Source: UKL13-2 sp038206765
GTDB lineage: Bacteria; Pseudomonadota; Gammaproteobacteria; Burkholderiales; Usitatibacteraceae
Length of the DNA: 64,000 bases
NCBI GenBank assembly: GCA_038206765.1
Contig: JBBRAM010000011.1
Coordinates: forward strand, 1-64,000
Direction of reading: 5' to 3'
Positions 9,178-18,436 of the stretch are shown piece after piece. The position numbers and the translations under genes are program-made. A model generated the notes under the pieces. The model saw only the letters and a list, made by a program, of their open reading frames with translations. It did not search any database and was not told the origin of the DNA. The stretch's first letter is position 1. Every line of letters starts with the position of its first letter.

Positions 9178-10185
9178 TTAATTACCGCGCCGCGTGTCGC
9201 GTCTCGTGCTCGATGAATTGCTGGTTGTGGGTTTGGCGGCAGCCGCAATGGCGCCTGTCGATTTTTTATCAGCCCCACCCACATCAACTTGCGGATAATC
9301 GGACCGACCCGCGTCGCCAGCTGCGGCTGAACTTGCCGTTTCGACTGGCACGCGAAGCAACACTTTCACAAATCGATGATGATTTGGCGCCGTAGCAGGC
9401 TGGGCGATAACCTTGGCAAACGGGAAGGCGGGGTTTTTCTCCACCAAAACGATGGTTGCAACAGCCAGTCCGGCGGGGTAAGTGCCATCGATGCCGGACG
9501 TGACCAACACATCACCGTTTTGCATATCGGCGCCTAACGGAATAAACGGCACATCAATCATTCCCTCGCGGCCATTACCGACCGCAACCGCGCGTAAGCC
9601 GTTGCGTACCACCATCACTGGCACCGATTGGTCTTTTTCAGTCGAAAGCGTAACTTCTGACGATAGTAGGCCCACAGCGGTGACTTGCCCCACCACACCA
9701 CCGCCATCGATCACCACTACACCCGCGCTGACACCGTCTTTGGTGCCTTTGTTGAGAATGATTTTGCGCGCGTAGGGATTGCGGGCATCGCGAATAATCT
9801 CGGCGATGATGCCGCGCTGGTCAGGACGTTTGGCGGATTCTGCTACCGCCGCAAGGGCATCGACGTGTAAACGCTCCGCTTGAATCAGCCGCGCCTGTTG
9901 GCCCAGCGCGGTCAGTTCCAAGACTTGCGTTTGCAGCTCGCGATTTTCCGTAACGAGCTGCGTTTGATCGGTGAAGTAACTGCCGATACGCCGGGCCGCG
10001 GTGGCTGGCATGCCAAGCGCTTGCTCGATGGGATTCAGCACTACCGAAATACCCAGCCGGACCCAAGATAGTGCTTGGAAACGATGGTCAGCGATCATGA
10101 CGGCAATCGCCACCAGCGAAAAAAACGTCAGGCGGGCAAGCGGGCTTGGCCCGCGTGTAAAGAATGGTTCTTGATACCCTGACAC
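9178..10185 (-). CDS. mreC: Rod shape-determining protein MreC
   Basis: Bitopic periplasmic scaffold of the elongasome, 335 residues. It has one membrane helix (about 16-36), a coiled-coil region rich in Q, E and L (about 70-115), and the two beta-barrel MreC core (GVVVIDGGGVVGQVTAVG ... DVLVTSGIDGTYPAGLAVA). The start is GTG, supported by GAGG about nine bases upstream. The C-terminus is a low-complexity Ala/Ser/Thr/Arg tail (about 290-335). The gap to mreD carries two copies of TTAAAGGC. Confidence 0.95.
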   Translation of the reverse strand: MSGYQEPFFTRGPSPLARLTFFSLVAIAVMIADHRFQALSWVRLGISVVLNPIEQALGMPATAARRIGSYFTDQTQLVTENRELQTQVLELTALGQQARLIQAERLHVDALAAVAESAKRPDQRGIIAEIIRDARNPYARKIILNKGTKDGVSAGVVVIDGGGVVGQVTAVGLLSSEVTLSTEKDQSVPVMVVRNGLRAVAVGNGREGMIDVPFIPLGADMQNGDVLVTSGIDGTYPAGLAVATIVLVEKNPAFPFAKVIAQPATAPNHHRFVKVLLRVPVETASSAAAGDAGRSDYPQVDVGGADKKSTGAIAAAAKPTTSNSSSTRRDTRRGN

Positions 10186-10255
10186 CTGACGGCCTCGTTA
10201 TGGATTCGCTGCGTTTTCGCTATTTGTTCTTGATATCCCTGATGCGATGCAAAGA

Positions 10256-11302
10256 TTACAGCTCGTGCGTGAACACCGAGCCCAGTTTTTCCATCTCTTC
10301 CAATGCCCGCCCAGAGCCACGCACCACACAGGTGAGCGGATCATCGGCCACGATCACAGGCAGGCCCGTCTCCTCAACCAACAATCGGTCAATATCACGC
10401 AACAGCGCGCCACCGCCAGTGAGCACCATACCTTTTTCAGCGATATCGGCACCGAGTTCCGGTGGTGTTTGTTCCAATGCAGACTTTACCGCCGAGACGA
10501 TGGAGTTCAGCGGGTCGGTCAACGCTTCTAATATTTCGTTAGATGAAATCGTAAATGAACGCGGAATACCCTCGGCCAAATTGCGCCCTTTGACTTCCAT
10601 TTCGCGCACTTCAGAGCCAGGGAATGCAGAACCAATGGTTTTCTTGATATTTTCAGCAGTGGCCTCACCGATCAACATGCCGTAGTTGCGGCGGATGTAG
10701 TTGATAATGGCCTCATCGAAGCGATCACCGCCGACGCGTACTGAGCCAGAATAAACCGTGCCGCCGAGCGAAATCACGCCAACTTCGGTTGTGCCACCAC
10801 CAATATCGACGACCATCGAGCCAGTTGGCTCGGCAATTGGTAGACCCGCACCGATGGCTGCAGCCATCGGCTCTTCAATCAAAAATACTTGGGACGCACC
10901 AGCGGCGACAGCGGACTCACGAATCGCGCGGCGCTCCACTTGGGTCGAGCCGCAAGGCACACAAATGACGATACGCGGGCTGGGGCGATACCATTGGGCA
11001 TCGTGGACCTTTTTGATAAAAAACTTGAGCATGTGTTCGGTAGTGTGGAAGTCGGCGATGACACCGTCTTTCATTGGGCGAATCGCGGTGATGTTGCCGG
11101 GCGTTCGCCCCAACATCATTTTGGCGGCCAAGCCAACGGCCTGAATCGTTTTCTTGGAATTCGGTCCCGCTTCTTGGCGAATCGCCACCACCGAAGGTTC
11201 GTCCAAAACGATGCCTTTGCCACGGACGTAAATAAGGGTGTTGGCAGTGCCTAAGTCAATGGCGAGATCGGTGGAGAGGTATTTCGAGAAAAACGAGAAC
11301 AT
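10256..11302 (-). CDS. mreB: Rod shape-determining protein MreB
   Basis: Bacterial actin that guides lateral wall synthesis; 348 residues, full length. It has an N-terminal amphipathic membrane-binding start (MFSFFSKYLS), phosphate-1 loop DLGTANTLIY, phosphate-2 region DIGGGTTEVGVISLGG and an adenosine motif around GGGALLRDIDRLL. A good AAAGG ribosome-binding site precedes the ATG. It is the first gene of the minus-strand morphogenesis cluster and is divergent from gatC. Confidence 0.98.
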   Translation of the reverse strand: MFSFFSKYLSTDLAIDLGTANTLIYVRGKGIVLDEPSVVAIRQEAGPNSKKTIQAVGLAAKMMLGRTPGNITAIRPMKDGVIADFHTTEHMLKFFIKKVHDAQWYRPSPRIVICVPCGSTQVERRAIRESAVAAGASQVFLIEEPMAAAIGAGLPIAEPTGSMVVDIGGGTTEVGVISLGGTVYSGSVRVGGDRFDEAIINYIRRNYGMLIGEATAENIKKTIGSAFPGSEVREMEVKGRNLAEGIPRSFTISSNEILEALTDPLNSIVSAVKSALEQTPPELGADIAEKGMVLTGGGALLRDIDRLLVEETGLPVIVADDPLTCVVRGSGRALEEMEKLGSVFTHEL

Positions 11303-11672
11303 GTGGCCTTTCTAAAACGTGTTGCCATGTTTCGTATGTGGACTCAACGTCTCGATCATACGAACAGGGATAAATGGGGTTGCTACTTTGCTTGGCTAAC
11401 TGGGCAGAGGCCGCACAATCCGCGTCCAACTGGATACACAAATCAAACCGACTTCCGGCAAATTTTCCGGCAGAATCCGTGCCAATTTCAGCCAATTGAC
11501 TATGATACTCTAGTGATTGCCTAAAAAGAACGCGAAAACAGGCTAAAAACACCTGAATTTTAACGAATTTTCCCGCCCTTTTTTCCGCCCCTTTCTGGCG
11601 ACGGGGTTAATTTTGTGACTAAATTTCTCCCAGTCTATCGCTTACTCACTTTGCCCATAGAATTTCGTTCAA
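11303..11672. promoter_or_regulatory. Divergent intergenic region mreB / gatC
   Basis: This 370-base region contains no gene. It must carry the start of the mreB cluster (minus) and of gatCAB (plus). For gatC a possible sigma-70 promoter is TTGTGA (11613-11618), 17 bases, TATCGC (11636-11641), giving a leader of about 25 bases. For mreB, TATCAT (minus strand, 11502-11507) could be a -10 element, but its -35 partner is weak. These are guesses by eye. Confidence 0.35.
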
Positions 11673-11972
11673 ATGCCATTGACTCCTGAAGATATTCGCC
11701 GTTTGTCTCTCTTGGCGCGAATCGAAATTGCCCCTGCCGTCGCACCGCAAATTCACGCCCAGCTAAACGGGCTATTTAATCTGGTTGCGCAGCTACAAGC
11801 TGTCGATACCAAGGGCATTGAGCCGCTTTGCCACCCGATTGCCGCGATCGAGGAAATGACGCTGCGCTTACGGGATGATGTTGCGACCGAAACTGATCAA
11901 CGCGACGCGAATATGAAAAATGCGCCGCAACAAGAGAATGGCTTATTTTTAGTACCGAGGGTGCTGGAATGA
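11673..11972 (+). CDS. gatC: Asp-tRNA(Asn)/Glu-tRNA(Gln) amidotransferase subunit GatC
   Basis: Small stabilising subunit (99 residues) that wraps around GatA and GatB in the transamidosome. Typical features are the start MPLTPEDIRRLSLLARIEI, the middle FNLVAQLQAVDTKGIEPLCHP, the LRLRDDV stretch and the ending FLVPRVLE. Its last four bases overlap the gatA start (ATGA). It is first in the gatCAB operon, about 370 bases from divergent mreB. Confidence 0.97.
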   Translation: MPLTPEDIRRLSLLARIEIAPAVAPQIHAQLNGLFNLVAQLQAVDTKGIEPLCHPIAAIEEMTLRLRDDVATETDQRDANMKNAPQQENGLFLVPRVLE

Positions 11973-13480
11973 GCTTCGCCTTTGCGTCCCTCAAACAGCT
12001 TCGTGCGGCGCTAGACTGCAAACATGTTTCAGCTGTTGAACTGGCTGAATATTTTTTAAATCGTGCCGAAGCTGCGCAAGATTTGAATACCTTTTTACAC
12101 TTGGACCGTGCCCTGACATTGGCCGAAGCTCGCGCGGCCGATGCTCAGTTGGCAAGCGGCAATACAACTGCATTAACTGGCATTCCGGTTGCCCACAAAG
12201 ATATTTTTGTCACCCAAGATTGGCGTTCGACAGCGGGCTCGAGAATGTTGGCGAATTACACCTCGCCCTTCGATGCGACGGTGGTTGAAAAGCTCAAGCA
12301 AGCGGGTATGGTGTCGCTGGGCAAACTGAATTGCGATGAATTCGCGATGGGCTCATCGAATGAAAATTCAGCATTTGGCGCAGTCAAAAACCCGTGGGAC
12401 AAAGCTAAAATTCCTGGTGGCTCATCTGGCGGCTCTGCGGCCGCCGTCGCTGCCGGTTTAACGCCTGCCGCAACCGGCACCGATACGGGCGGCTCACTTC
12501 GACAACCTGCTTCAATGTGCGGCATCACAGCCATAAAACCCACCTACGGTACAGTCTCGCGCTACGGCATGATTGCCTTTGCATCGAGCTTAGATCAAGG
12601 CGGGCCGATGGCAAAAAGTGCCGAAGATTGCGCGATTTTATTGGATGCGATGGCCGGTTTTGATGAACGTGATTCGACGAGCGTGGATGTCTCGAAAACA
12701 TCGCGAAAAAACTTGGTTGCCGCGCCCAATTTAGCCAAATTCGTTGAGAAGCATGCCCTGAAGGCCAGTACTGGCGCGGCTTTCCAAGGCATTCGGGTTG
12801 GCGTACCGACGGAGTTTTTTGCTTCCGGTTTATCTGCTGATGTTGCCCAACTAGTGAAATCGGCCATTGCTGAATTTGAAAAGCAAGGCGCAGTGATTGT
12901 TGAATTATCATTACCCAGAACGGCACTGTCGATTCCCGCGTATTACGTGATTGCACCGGCCGAGGCATCGAGCAATCTCTCGCGCTTCGATGGTGTGCGT
13001 TATGGCCATCGCGCGGCGGACTACAAGGATTTGGGCGATATGATCGCCAAATCGCGCTCGGAGGGTTTCGGCGCAGAGGTGAAGCGCCGCATTCTCGTTG
13101 GCGCTTATGTGCTCTCGCACGGCTACTACGATGCCTATTATTTGCAAGCGCAAAAAGTGCGCCGTTTGATCGCGCAGGATTTTCAGGATGCGTTTACCAA
13201 ATGCGATTTCATCATGGGGCCGGTTGCACCGACCACTGCGTGGAAGATGGGCGAAAAATCGGTTGATCCGATTTCGATGTATCTCGAAGATATTTTCACG
13301 CTTGGCGCAAGCTTAGCGGGCCTGCCGGGGATGTCCGTCCCGTGCGGCTTTTCGGATGGCATGCCGGTTGGTCTGCAGATCATTGGCAATTACTTTGATG
13401 AGGCCCGAATGTTGGCGGTTGCGCATCAATATCAGCTAGTCACTGATTGGCACACCAGAGCGCCGGAGGCATTCAAGTGA
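11969..13480 (+). CDS. gatA: Asp-tRNA(Asn)/Glu-tRNA(Gln) amidotransferase subunit GatA
   Basis: Glutaminase subunit of the amidotransferase, releasing ammonia for conversion of misacylated Glu-tRNA(Gln) or Asp-tRNA(Asn). The 503-residue amidase-signature enzyme shows the Ser-cisSer-Lys triad as K77 (VAHKDIF), S152 (GGSSGGSAAAV) and S176 (GTDTGGSLRQP). It overlaps gatC by ATGA at the front and gatB by GTGA at the end, so all three subunits are probably translated in step. Confidence 0.98.
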   Translation: MSFAFASLKQLRAALDCKHVSAVELAEYFLNRAEAAQDLNTFLHLDRALTLAEARAADAQLASGNTTALTGIPVAHKDIFVTQDWRSTAGSRMLANYTSPFDATVVEKLKQAGMVSLGKLNCDEFAMGSSNENSAFGAVKNPWDKAKIPGGSSGGSAAAVAAGLTPAATGTDTGGSLRQPASMCGITAIKPTYGTVSRYGMIAFASSLDQGGPMAKSAEDCAILLDAMAGFDERDSTSVDVSKTSRKNLVAAPNLAKFVEKHALKASTGAAFQGIRVGVPTEFFASGLSADVAQLVKSAIAEFEKQGAVIVELSLPRTALSIPAYYVIAPAEASSNLSRFDGVRYGHRAADYKDLGDMIAKSRSEGFGAEVKRRILVGAYVLSHGYYDAYYLQAQKVRRLIAQDFQDAFTKCDFIMGPVAPTTAWKMGEKSVDPISMYLEDIFTLGASLAGLPGMSVPCGFSDGMPVGLQIIGNYFDEARMLAVAHQYQLVTDWHTRAPEAFK

Positions 13481-14988
13481 GCGCATCTCCGAATGGTGGG
13501 GGAAAGGGATCGCCAGCAGGCTGGGTAGATGGTGCACCAGCAGGCTGGGAGGTCGTTATCGGCCTCGAAACCCACGCCCAACTATCAACGGCATCCAAAA
13601 TATTCTCGGGCTCCAAAACCACATATGGCGCTGCACCCAACACGCAGGCCAACGCCGTCGATTTGGCACTGCCCGGCACGTTGCCGGTGCTCAATCGTGG
13701 CGCGGTGCAAGCGGCGATCAAGTTTGGCTTAGCCATTGGTGCCGAAATTGCGCCACGTTCGGTGTTTGCCCGCAAAAATTATTTTTATCCCGACTTGCCA
13801 AAAGGCTATCAAATTTCGCAATTTGAGCTGCCCGTCGTGGTGGGCGGCACAATTCCAATTGTGGTTGATGGCGTGGAAAAGTCTGTGCAATTGACCCGCG
13901 CCCATTTAGAAGAAGATGCGGGGAAGTCGTTGCATGAAGGGCTGGATTCGATGGGGGTGTCGGGCATCGATTTGAACCGTGCGGGAACACCGTTGCTGGA
14001 GATTGTGACCGAGCCTGTCATGCGCTCAGCGCAAGAGGCGGTTGCCTATGCCAAAGCGCTACACGGCATCGTGACGTGGATCGGCATTTGCGACGGTAAT
14101 ATGCAGGAAGGCTCGTTCCGCTGCGATGCGAACGTGTCCGTGCGCCGTGCCGGAGATCCGAAATTAGGGACGCGTTGCGAGATTAAAAACGTCAACTCGT
14201 TTAGATTCCTAGAACGCGCCATCGAATATGAAATTCGCCGGCAAATTGAGATGATTGAAGACGGTGGCAAGGTCGTGCAGGAGACACGTTTGTACGACGC
14301 AGATCGGGATGAAACACGCTCGATGCGCTCCAAAGAAGATTCGATGGATTATCGCTATTTCCCCGATCCGGATTTGTTGCCGTTGGTGATTACAGAAGCT
14401 GAGGTCGAGGCGATTAGAGCGACAATGACAGAGTTGCCCGAGGCGATGCGGCAGCGTTTTGTCCGTGATTATGGTTTGTCTGAATATGATGCTCGGTTGC
14501 TGACGCAGTCAAAAGCATTTGCTGACTATTTTGTGACCTGTGCGGAAGAAACAGGCGAGCCCAAACTCGTTTCAAACTGGATTGCCGGCGAACTCTCTGC
14601 GTTGCTCAATCGAAACGGTTTAAGTATTGAACATTGTTATGTTGCTGCGGCTCAACTTGCATCCATTGTTATTGCTCTGAAAAAAGAGGTAATCAATGGC
14701 AAGGGCGCGAAAGATCTGCTTTATGCAATGTGGGAGAAAGAAGAATTGGCAAGGGATTTGTTAGTTGATGCGCTCATTAAACAAATGGGGCTTGAGCAAA
14801 TTTCCGATGCCACCGCCATCGAAAAAATAATCGACGAAGTCCTAGCCGCGAACCAAAAGTCAGTTGATGAATTTAAATCCGGGAAAGAAAAAGCGTTTCA
14901 ATCTCTCGTTGGCCAAGTGATGAAAGCGTCAAAAGGAAAAGCGAACCCCGCGCAGGTGAATGAAATTTTGAAGGCGAAACTGACTTAA
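13477..14988 (+). CDS. gatB: Asp-tRNA(Asn)/Glu-tRNA(Gln) amidotransferase subunit GatB
   Basis: Kinase/transamidase subunit that activates the misacylated amino acid and accepts ammonia from GatA. I place the start at GTG 13477, which overlaps the gatA stop as GTGA and gives 503 residues. The frame is open ten codons further upstream but only inside gatA. Conserved WEVVIGLETHAQL begins about 22 residues in, after a short Gly/Pro-rich lead containing PAGW twice. The GatB catalytic core is followed by the helical and YqeY-like tail (GKANPAQVNEILKAKL). Confidence 0.97.
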   Translation: MSASPNGGGKGSPAGWVDGAPAGWEVVIGLETHAQLSTASKIFSGSKTTYGAAPNTQANAVDLALPGTLPVLNRGAVQAAIKFGLAIGAEIAPRSVFARKNYFYPDLPKGYQISQFELPVVVGGTIPIVVDGVEKSVQLTRAHLEEDAGKSLHEGLDSMGVSGIDLNRAGTPLLEIVTEPVMRSAQEAVAYAKALHGIVTWIGICDGNMQEGSFRCDANVSVRRAGDPKLGTRCEIKNVNSFRFLERAIEYEIRRQIEMIEDGGKVVQETRLYDADRDETRSMRSKEDSMDYRYFPDPDLLPLVITEAEVEAIRATMTELPEAMRQRFVRDYGLSEYDARLLTQSKAFADYFVTCAEETGEPKLVSNWIAGELSALLNRNGLSIEHCYVAAAQLASIVIALKKEVINGKGAKDLLYAMWEKEELARDLLVDALIKQMGLEQISDATAIEKIIDEVLAANQKSVDEFKSGKEKAFQSLVGQVMKASKGKANPAQVNEILKAKLT

Positions 14989-15045
14989 TGCTGCGCTCTA
15001 AGTAACTGATCGTCGCGGCGCGGGCCGGGATGACGGAAGTTAATT

Positions 15046-15666
15046 TTATAGATGCTCCCGCATCAACTCCGCCAGCAGCAAATCGCCTGAAAGCCCACTC
15101 GCCTCCAAGCCTTGAATCGCACCGGCCATATCCCCCGCCGGACGATTCTGTGAAAGCTTAAATTTAGCCTGAATGTTTGTAATGGCCACTTCGAAACCCA
15201 CCAAGGCGCGTAGCTTGGGTGCGTGGTCGGCAAGCTGTCCGGGGTTCCATTTTTTCTCGCCATTGCTAGCTTCATACTGCGCGGAAAGTGCCACGACAAT
15301 ACTCCAAATATCTTCCGGTGCATCGATGCGGCGCACTGTGCCCGTGACATGTACGACAGCGTAATTCCAGGTTGGCACGTTGGGCGATTTTGGGTTTTCA
15401 TTGACGTACCAAGTCGGCGAGATATAGCCGTGCGGACCGTGAAAAATGGCCAGCAGAGTATCACCATCTTTTAGTTTGGCCGCCTGCGGATTGGCGCGGG
15501 CAAGATGGCCGACGAGCACATTCCGTACGGGATCAAACTGAACTGGCACGTGGCTCACATGCACCTCACCATCCACGGTGGTGATGAGGGTTGCAAAGCC
15601 GTTTGCGCCAATGAGCGATTGAATTCGCTGTTGGTCTGCTCCGGAAAAGTGTTGTGGTGTGTACAT
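15046..15666 (-). CDS. PaiB-family FMN-binding protein
   Basis: About 206 residues, similar to the FMN-binding negative transcriptional regulator family named after Bacillus PaiB. The start MYTPQHF is the usual one for the family; the frame runs 21 codons further upstream without family likeness. Recognisable features are the split-barrel flavin-binding region (LLAIFHGPHGYISPTWY, VPTWNYAVVHVTG) and a C-terminal FKLSQNR segment. Family members are flavin or haem binding, and a DNA-binding role has been shown only for a few, so regulation is not certain here. It converges with gatB and stands alone. Confidence 0.85.
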   Translation of the reverse strand: MYTPQHFSGADQQRIQSLIGANGFATLITTVDGEVHVSHVPVQFDPVRNVLVGHLARANPQAAKLKDGDTLLAIFHGPHGYISPTWYVNENPKSPNVPTWNYAVVHVTGTVRRIDAPEDIWSIVVALSAQYEASNGEKKWNPGQLADHAPKLRALVGFEVAITNIQAKFKLSQNRPAGDMAGAIQGLEASGLSGDLLLAELMREHL

Positions 15667-15876
15667 GATGGCAACGGGGAGCGGCAACAGCGGGATATGG
15701 GAAAAGGTTGTGGCGTGGTTCGAAATCAATCAGTATAAACACGCGGGCATTACGCCGATTCTGCCTTCATTGAAGACATCAATCTGCAACCAACCAGCGC
15801 AGTGCCGCAAAGATGACGGGAAAAATTTGGTGCGAAGCAACTTAGTGCTAAGCAATTTATTGCCCCATCTTCCCTG

Positions 15877-16692
15877 TTATTTTTTCGCGGGCGACTTTGC
15901 GGGCGTTGTTGCAGACGTTGCTGGTGTGGCTGCATGTGGCGATGCCACCGCAGACGCTGAAGCCACTGAAGCAGGCGGTGTCTTGCGGTCGCCGTTAGGG
16001 GTAATCATGATATTGCCTTCCGCGTCCAACACGGTTCCCACCGCCAAACCCTGTTTTAGACGCAGCCAGCGTGTTTTTTCTTCATCGTAGCGCGCGATGA
16101 TAGTTCTTTTCTCGGCCTCGGTTTGGGCAATCTCGGTATCAACGGCTGCGCGATCATTCTGTGCGCGCGCCAGATCATTGACCAACTGGGGCGGCGCTTC
16201 GCGAACCTTCGCCGCTTTGGAGCTCTTGCTTTGTCCGGCTTTGTAAAACTCCATTTCAGCAGCGAATTTTTGCACTCGGGCATCGAGTTCCGTCACGCGA
16301 CCTTGCAGCGTCGTGACCCTGCCATCCAGCTGGGCCACATCGCGGCTGCGCGAGGCGGTAAATTCACGCTCGGAGCCAAATGTACCTAGTAGTGCCAAAT
16401 CGCGCTGCTTCTGATCGGCCACCAAGCGCAAATTTTCGCCGCGTTTGATTTTTTCGGCTTCACGCGCTTTAATTTGATCGGGGGTTAATTGGGCATCAAT
16501 TTTGCGTACCAAGGTGCCGCTTTGGTTGATCTCGGCAACTTCTTTTTTAGCGCATTGCGGAGGCATGGTATCGCCATAGTGCGTGATTCCTTTTTCGTCC
16601 ACGCAGCGAAAAACAGCGTGTGCCGAGAACGACATCGCAAAAATAGCGGTGGATAAAGCCAGCGGTAAAAAATGTTTTGTGCGCACGATCAT
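15877..16692 (-). CDS. Secreted DUF4124 protein with coiled coil
   Basis: 271-residue periplasmic protein: signal peptide (cleavage near SAHA-VF), then the DUF4124 motif VFRCVDEKGITHYGDTMPP, then a long charged helix-rich stretch (about 70-190) likely to form a coiled coil, a short beta region (GTVLDAEGNIMITPNG) and a low-complexity Ala/Thr/Ser-Lys tail. Such proteins are common in betaproteobacteria and have no established function. It is 22 bases downstream of pyrE on the same strand, perhaps cotranscribed. Confidence 0.75.
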   Translation of the reverse strand: MIVRTKHFLPLALSTAIFAMSFSAHAVFRCVDEKGITHYGDTMPPQCAKKEVAEINQSGTLVRKIDAQLTPDQIKAREAEKIKRGENLRLVADQKQRDLALLGTFGSEREFTASRSRDVAQLDGRVTTLQGRVTELDARVQKFAAEMEFYKAGQSKSSKAAKVREAPPQLVNDLARAQNDRAAVDTEIAQTEAEKRTIIARYDEEKTRWLRLKQGLAVGTVLDAEGNIMITPNGDRKTPPASVASASAVASPHAATPATSATTPAKSPAKK

Positions 16693-16714
16693 CTTTTTTA
16701 ATCACTATCGTCAT

Positions 16715-17392
16715 TTAATTTGAAGTGGTGCCAAATTCACGTCGATAAGTTTCAATTTTTTCCAGTTTATCGCTTTCTGGCGAGTTTTGTTTGAGAAAAC
16801 GAATTATGTCGTTCAGCGTTGCCACTGCAATAACGGGGATGCCATGCAACGCGCTGACCTCTTGTGCAGCAGAAAGCGTGCCACCACCACTTCCTTGCGG
16901 TCCATTGCCGCGTTCTTGTCGATCTAGCGCAATCACAACACCGGCTGGTATCGCCCCCGCCGCGCGAATAATTTCAACTGATTCGCGCACTGACGTGCCG
17001 GCGGAAATGACGTCGTCGATGATCAACACGCGCCCCTGAATGGGTGCGCCGACCGTCAAGCCACCCTCGCCGTGGTCTTTGGCTTCTTTTCGGTTGTAGG
17101 CATAGGGCACATTTTGGCCCTTTTCAGATAGGGCGAGTGCTGCAATCGCGGACAAAATAATGCCTTTGTAGGCGGGGCCAAACAACATATCGAACGGTAA
17201 CTGCGAGGCCTGAATCGCGTCGGCGTAAAAACCAGAAAGCGCGCGCAGCGACGCGCCGTCGTTAAATAAGCCCGTATTAAAAAAATATGGTGATAATCGC
17301 CCTGCCTTGGTTTTGAATTCGCCAAATCGTAAAACATCTTGGCGAATCGCAAACGCAACGAATTGTTGACGAAAATCGGCGGTATTTGTCAT
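16715..17392 (-). CDS. pyrE: Orotate phosphoribosyltransferase
   Basis: Converts orotate and PRPP to OMP in pyrimidine synthesis. With the ATG at 17392 (MTNTADFRQQF) it is 225 residues; a TTG five codons upstream is less likely. The PRPP-binding loop VLIIDDVISAGTSVRES and the KDHGEGG flexible catalytic loop are both present. An insert near GNGPQGSGGGTLS lengthens the region after ALDRQERG slightly. It is divergent from xth with about 135 bases between the start codons. Confidence 0.96.
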   Translation of the reverse strand: MTNTADFRQQFVAFAIRQDVLRFGEFKTKAGRLSPYFFNTGLFNDGASLRALSGFYADAIQASQLPFDMLFGPAYKGIILSAIAALALSEKGQNVPYAYNRKEAKDHGEGGLTVGAPIQGRVLIIDDVISAGTSVRESVEIIRAAGAIPAGVVIALDRQERGNGPQGSGGGTLSAAQEVSALHGIPVIAVATLNDIIRFLKQNSPESDKLEKIETYRREFGTTSN

Positions 17393-17527
17393 AGAAAGTT
17401 CGATCAATCATGTGTGGGTAAGAGAAAATACAAGAAAGTACAAGAATTCACGGATAATCGCGGTTTTCCCGAACAATTTCAACCCTGCTGGTTAACGAAC
17501 ACCGATTTCAGTTTGGAGGGTCCTTTT

Positions 17528-18301
17528 ATGAAAATCATCACCGCAAACTGTAACGGCATCCGTTCAGCCGCTAGCAAAGGCTTGTTCACATGGCTGAAAC
17601 GCCAAAAAGCCGACGTAATTTGCTTCCAGGAAATTAAAGCCCTTGAAAGCGATATCCCGGATGAGGCAAAGCCATGGAAAGGCTGGCATGCGTTTTACCA
17701 CTCCGCTGAGAAGAAGGGTTATGCGGGTGTCGCGCTGTATTCCAAACGCGAACCGGATCGGGTGCAGATTGGCACTGGGATTGCGTGGATTGATGCTGAA
17801 GGCCGCTATATTCAGGCTGATTTTGGCAATTTGAGCGTGATCTCACTATACTTACCCTCCGGCTCAGCGAGTGAGGAGGCGCAGGCGAAAAAATTCCGCT
17901 TTTTGGAAGCCTTTATGCCGTACTTGCAAAAGCTCAAGGCAAGCGGACGAGAATTTGTCATTGTCGGCGATTGGAATATTGCGCACAAAGAAATTGATTT
18001 GAAAAACTGGCGCGGCAATAAGAAAAATTCCGGCTTCTTGCCCGAAGAGCGCGAATGGCTGACCAAATTGTTTGATGAAGTCGGCTATGTGGATGTGTTC
18101 CGCCGCTTAATTCCGCTGCCGGATCAATACACCTGGTGGTCCAATCGTGGCGCGGCTTACGAGAAGAACGTCGGCTGGCGGATCGACTATCACATCTGCA
18201 CGCCAGGCATTGCAGCGTGCGCCGAATATGCGCGGATTTACAAAGATGAGAAGTTTTCCGATCATGCGCCGTTATCGATTGAATATGATTACGCGCTCTA
18301 G
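17528..18301 (+). CDS. xth: Exodeoxyribonuclease III (AP endonuclease)
   Basis: Base-excision-repair AP endonuclease and 3'-5' exonuclease, 257 residues. The start is decided by a strong GGAGGG ribosome-binding site eight bases before ATG 17528; an open extension upstream has no family likeness. Active-site motifs are N7/N9 region (TANCNGIRSA), E35 (CFQEIKA), VGDWNIAHKEIDLKN and the C-terminal SDHAPL histidine. It is probably a single-gene unit, followed by a double hairpin repeat. Confidence 0.96.
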   Translation: MKIITANCNGIRSAASKGLFTWLKRQKADVICFQEIKALESDIPDEAKPWKGWHAFYHSAEKKGYAGVALYSKREPDRVQIGTGIAWIDAEGRYIQADFGNLSVISLYLPSGSASEEAQAKKFRFLEAFMPYLQKLKASGREFVIVGDWNIAHKEIDLKNWRGNKKNSGFLPEEREWLTKLFDEVGYVDVFRRLIPLPDQYTWWSNRGAAYEKNVGWRIDYHICTPGIAACAEYARIYKDEKFSDHAPLSIEYDYAL

Positions 18302-18302
18302 T

Positions 18303-18410
18303 GGCTTGGGTAAACGGCATTATTGTTTGCCCAACGCCGGTCAATGAATTCTCGCCATCGCTGATCTTTGACCACCCTCACCCTATTGGGCAACTGAAAC
18401 TTGCCCAACC
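18303..18410. repeat. Paired REP-like hairpins between xth and the ABC-F gene
   Basis: Two inverted repeats built on the same TTGGGC core: arms 18306-18315 and 18325-18334 (10 bases, one G-T pair, 9-base loop), and arms 18386-18393 and 18401-18408 (8 bases, perfect, 7-base loop). About 50 bases lie between them. Neither is followed by a T-run, so they are not ordinary terminators. The layout resembles a REP or BIME unit. Confidence 0.7.
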
Positions 18411-18436
18411 TACAATATTTAGGCAATTAGTTCGTT

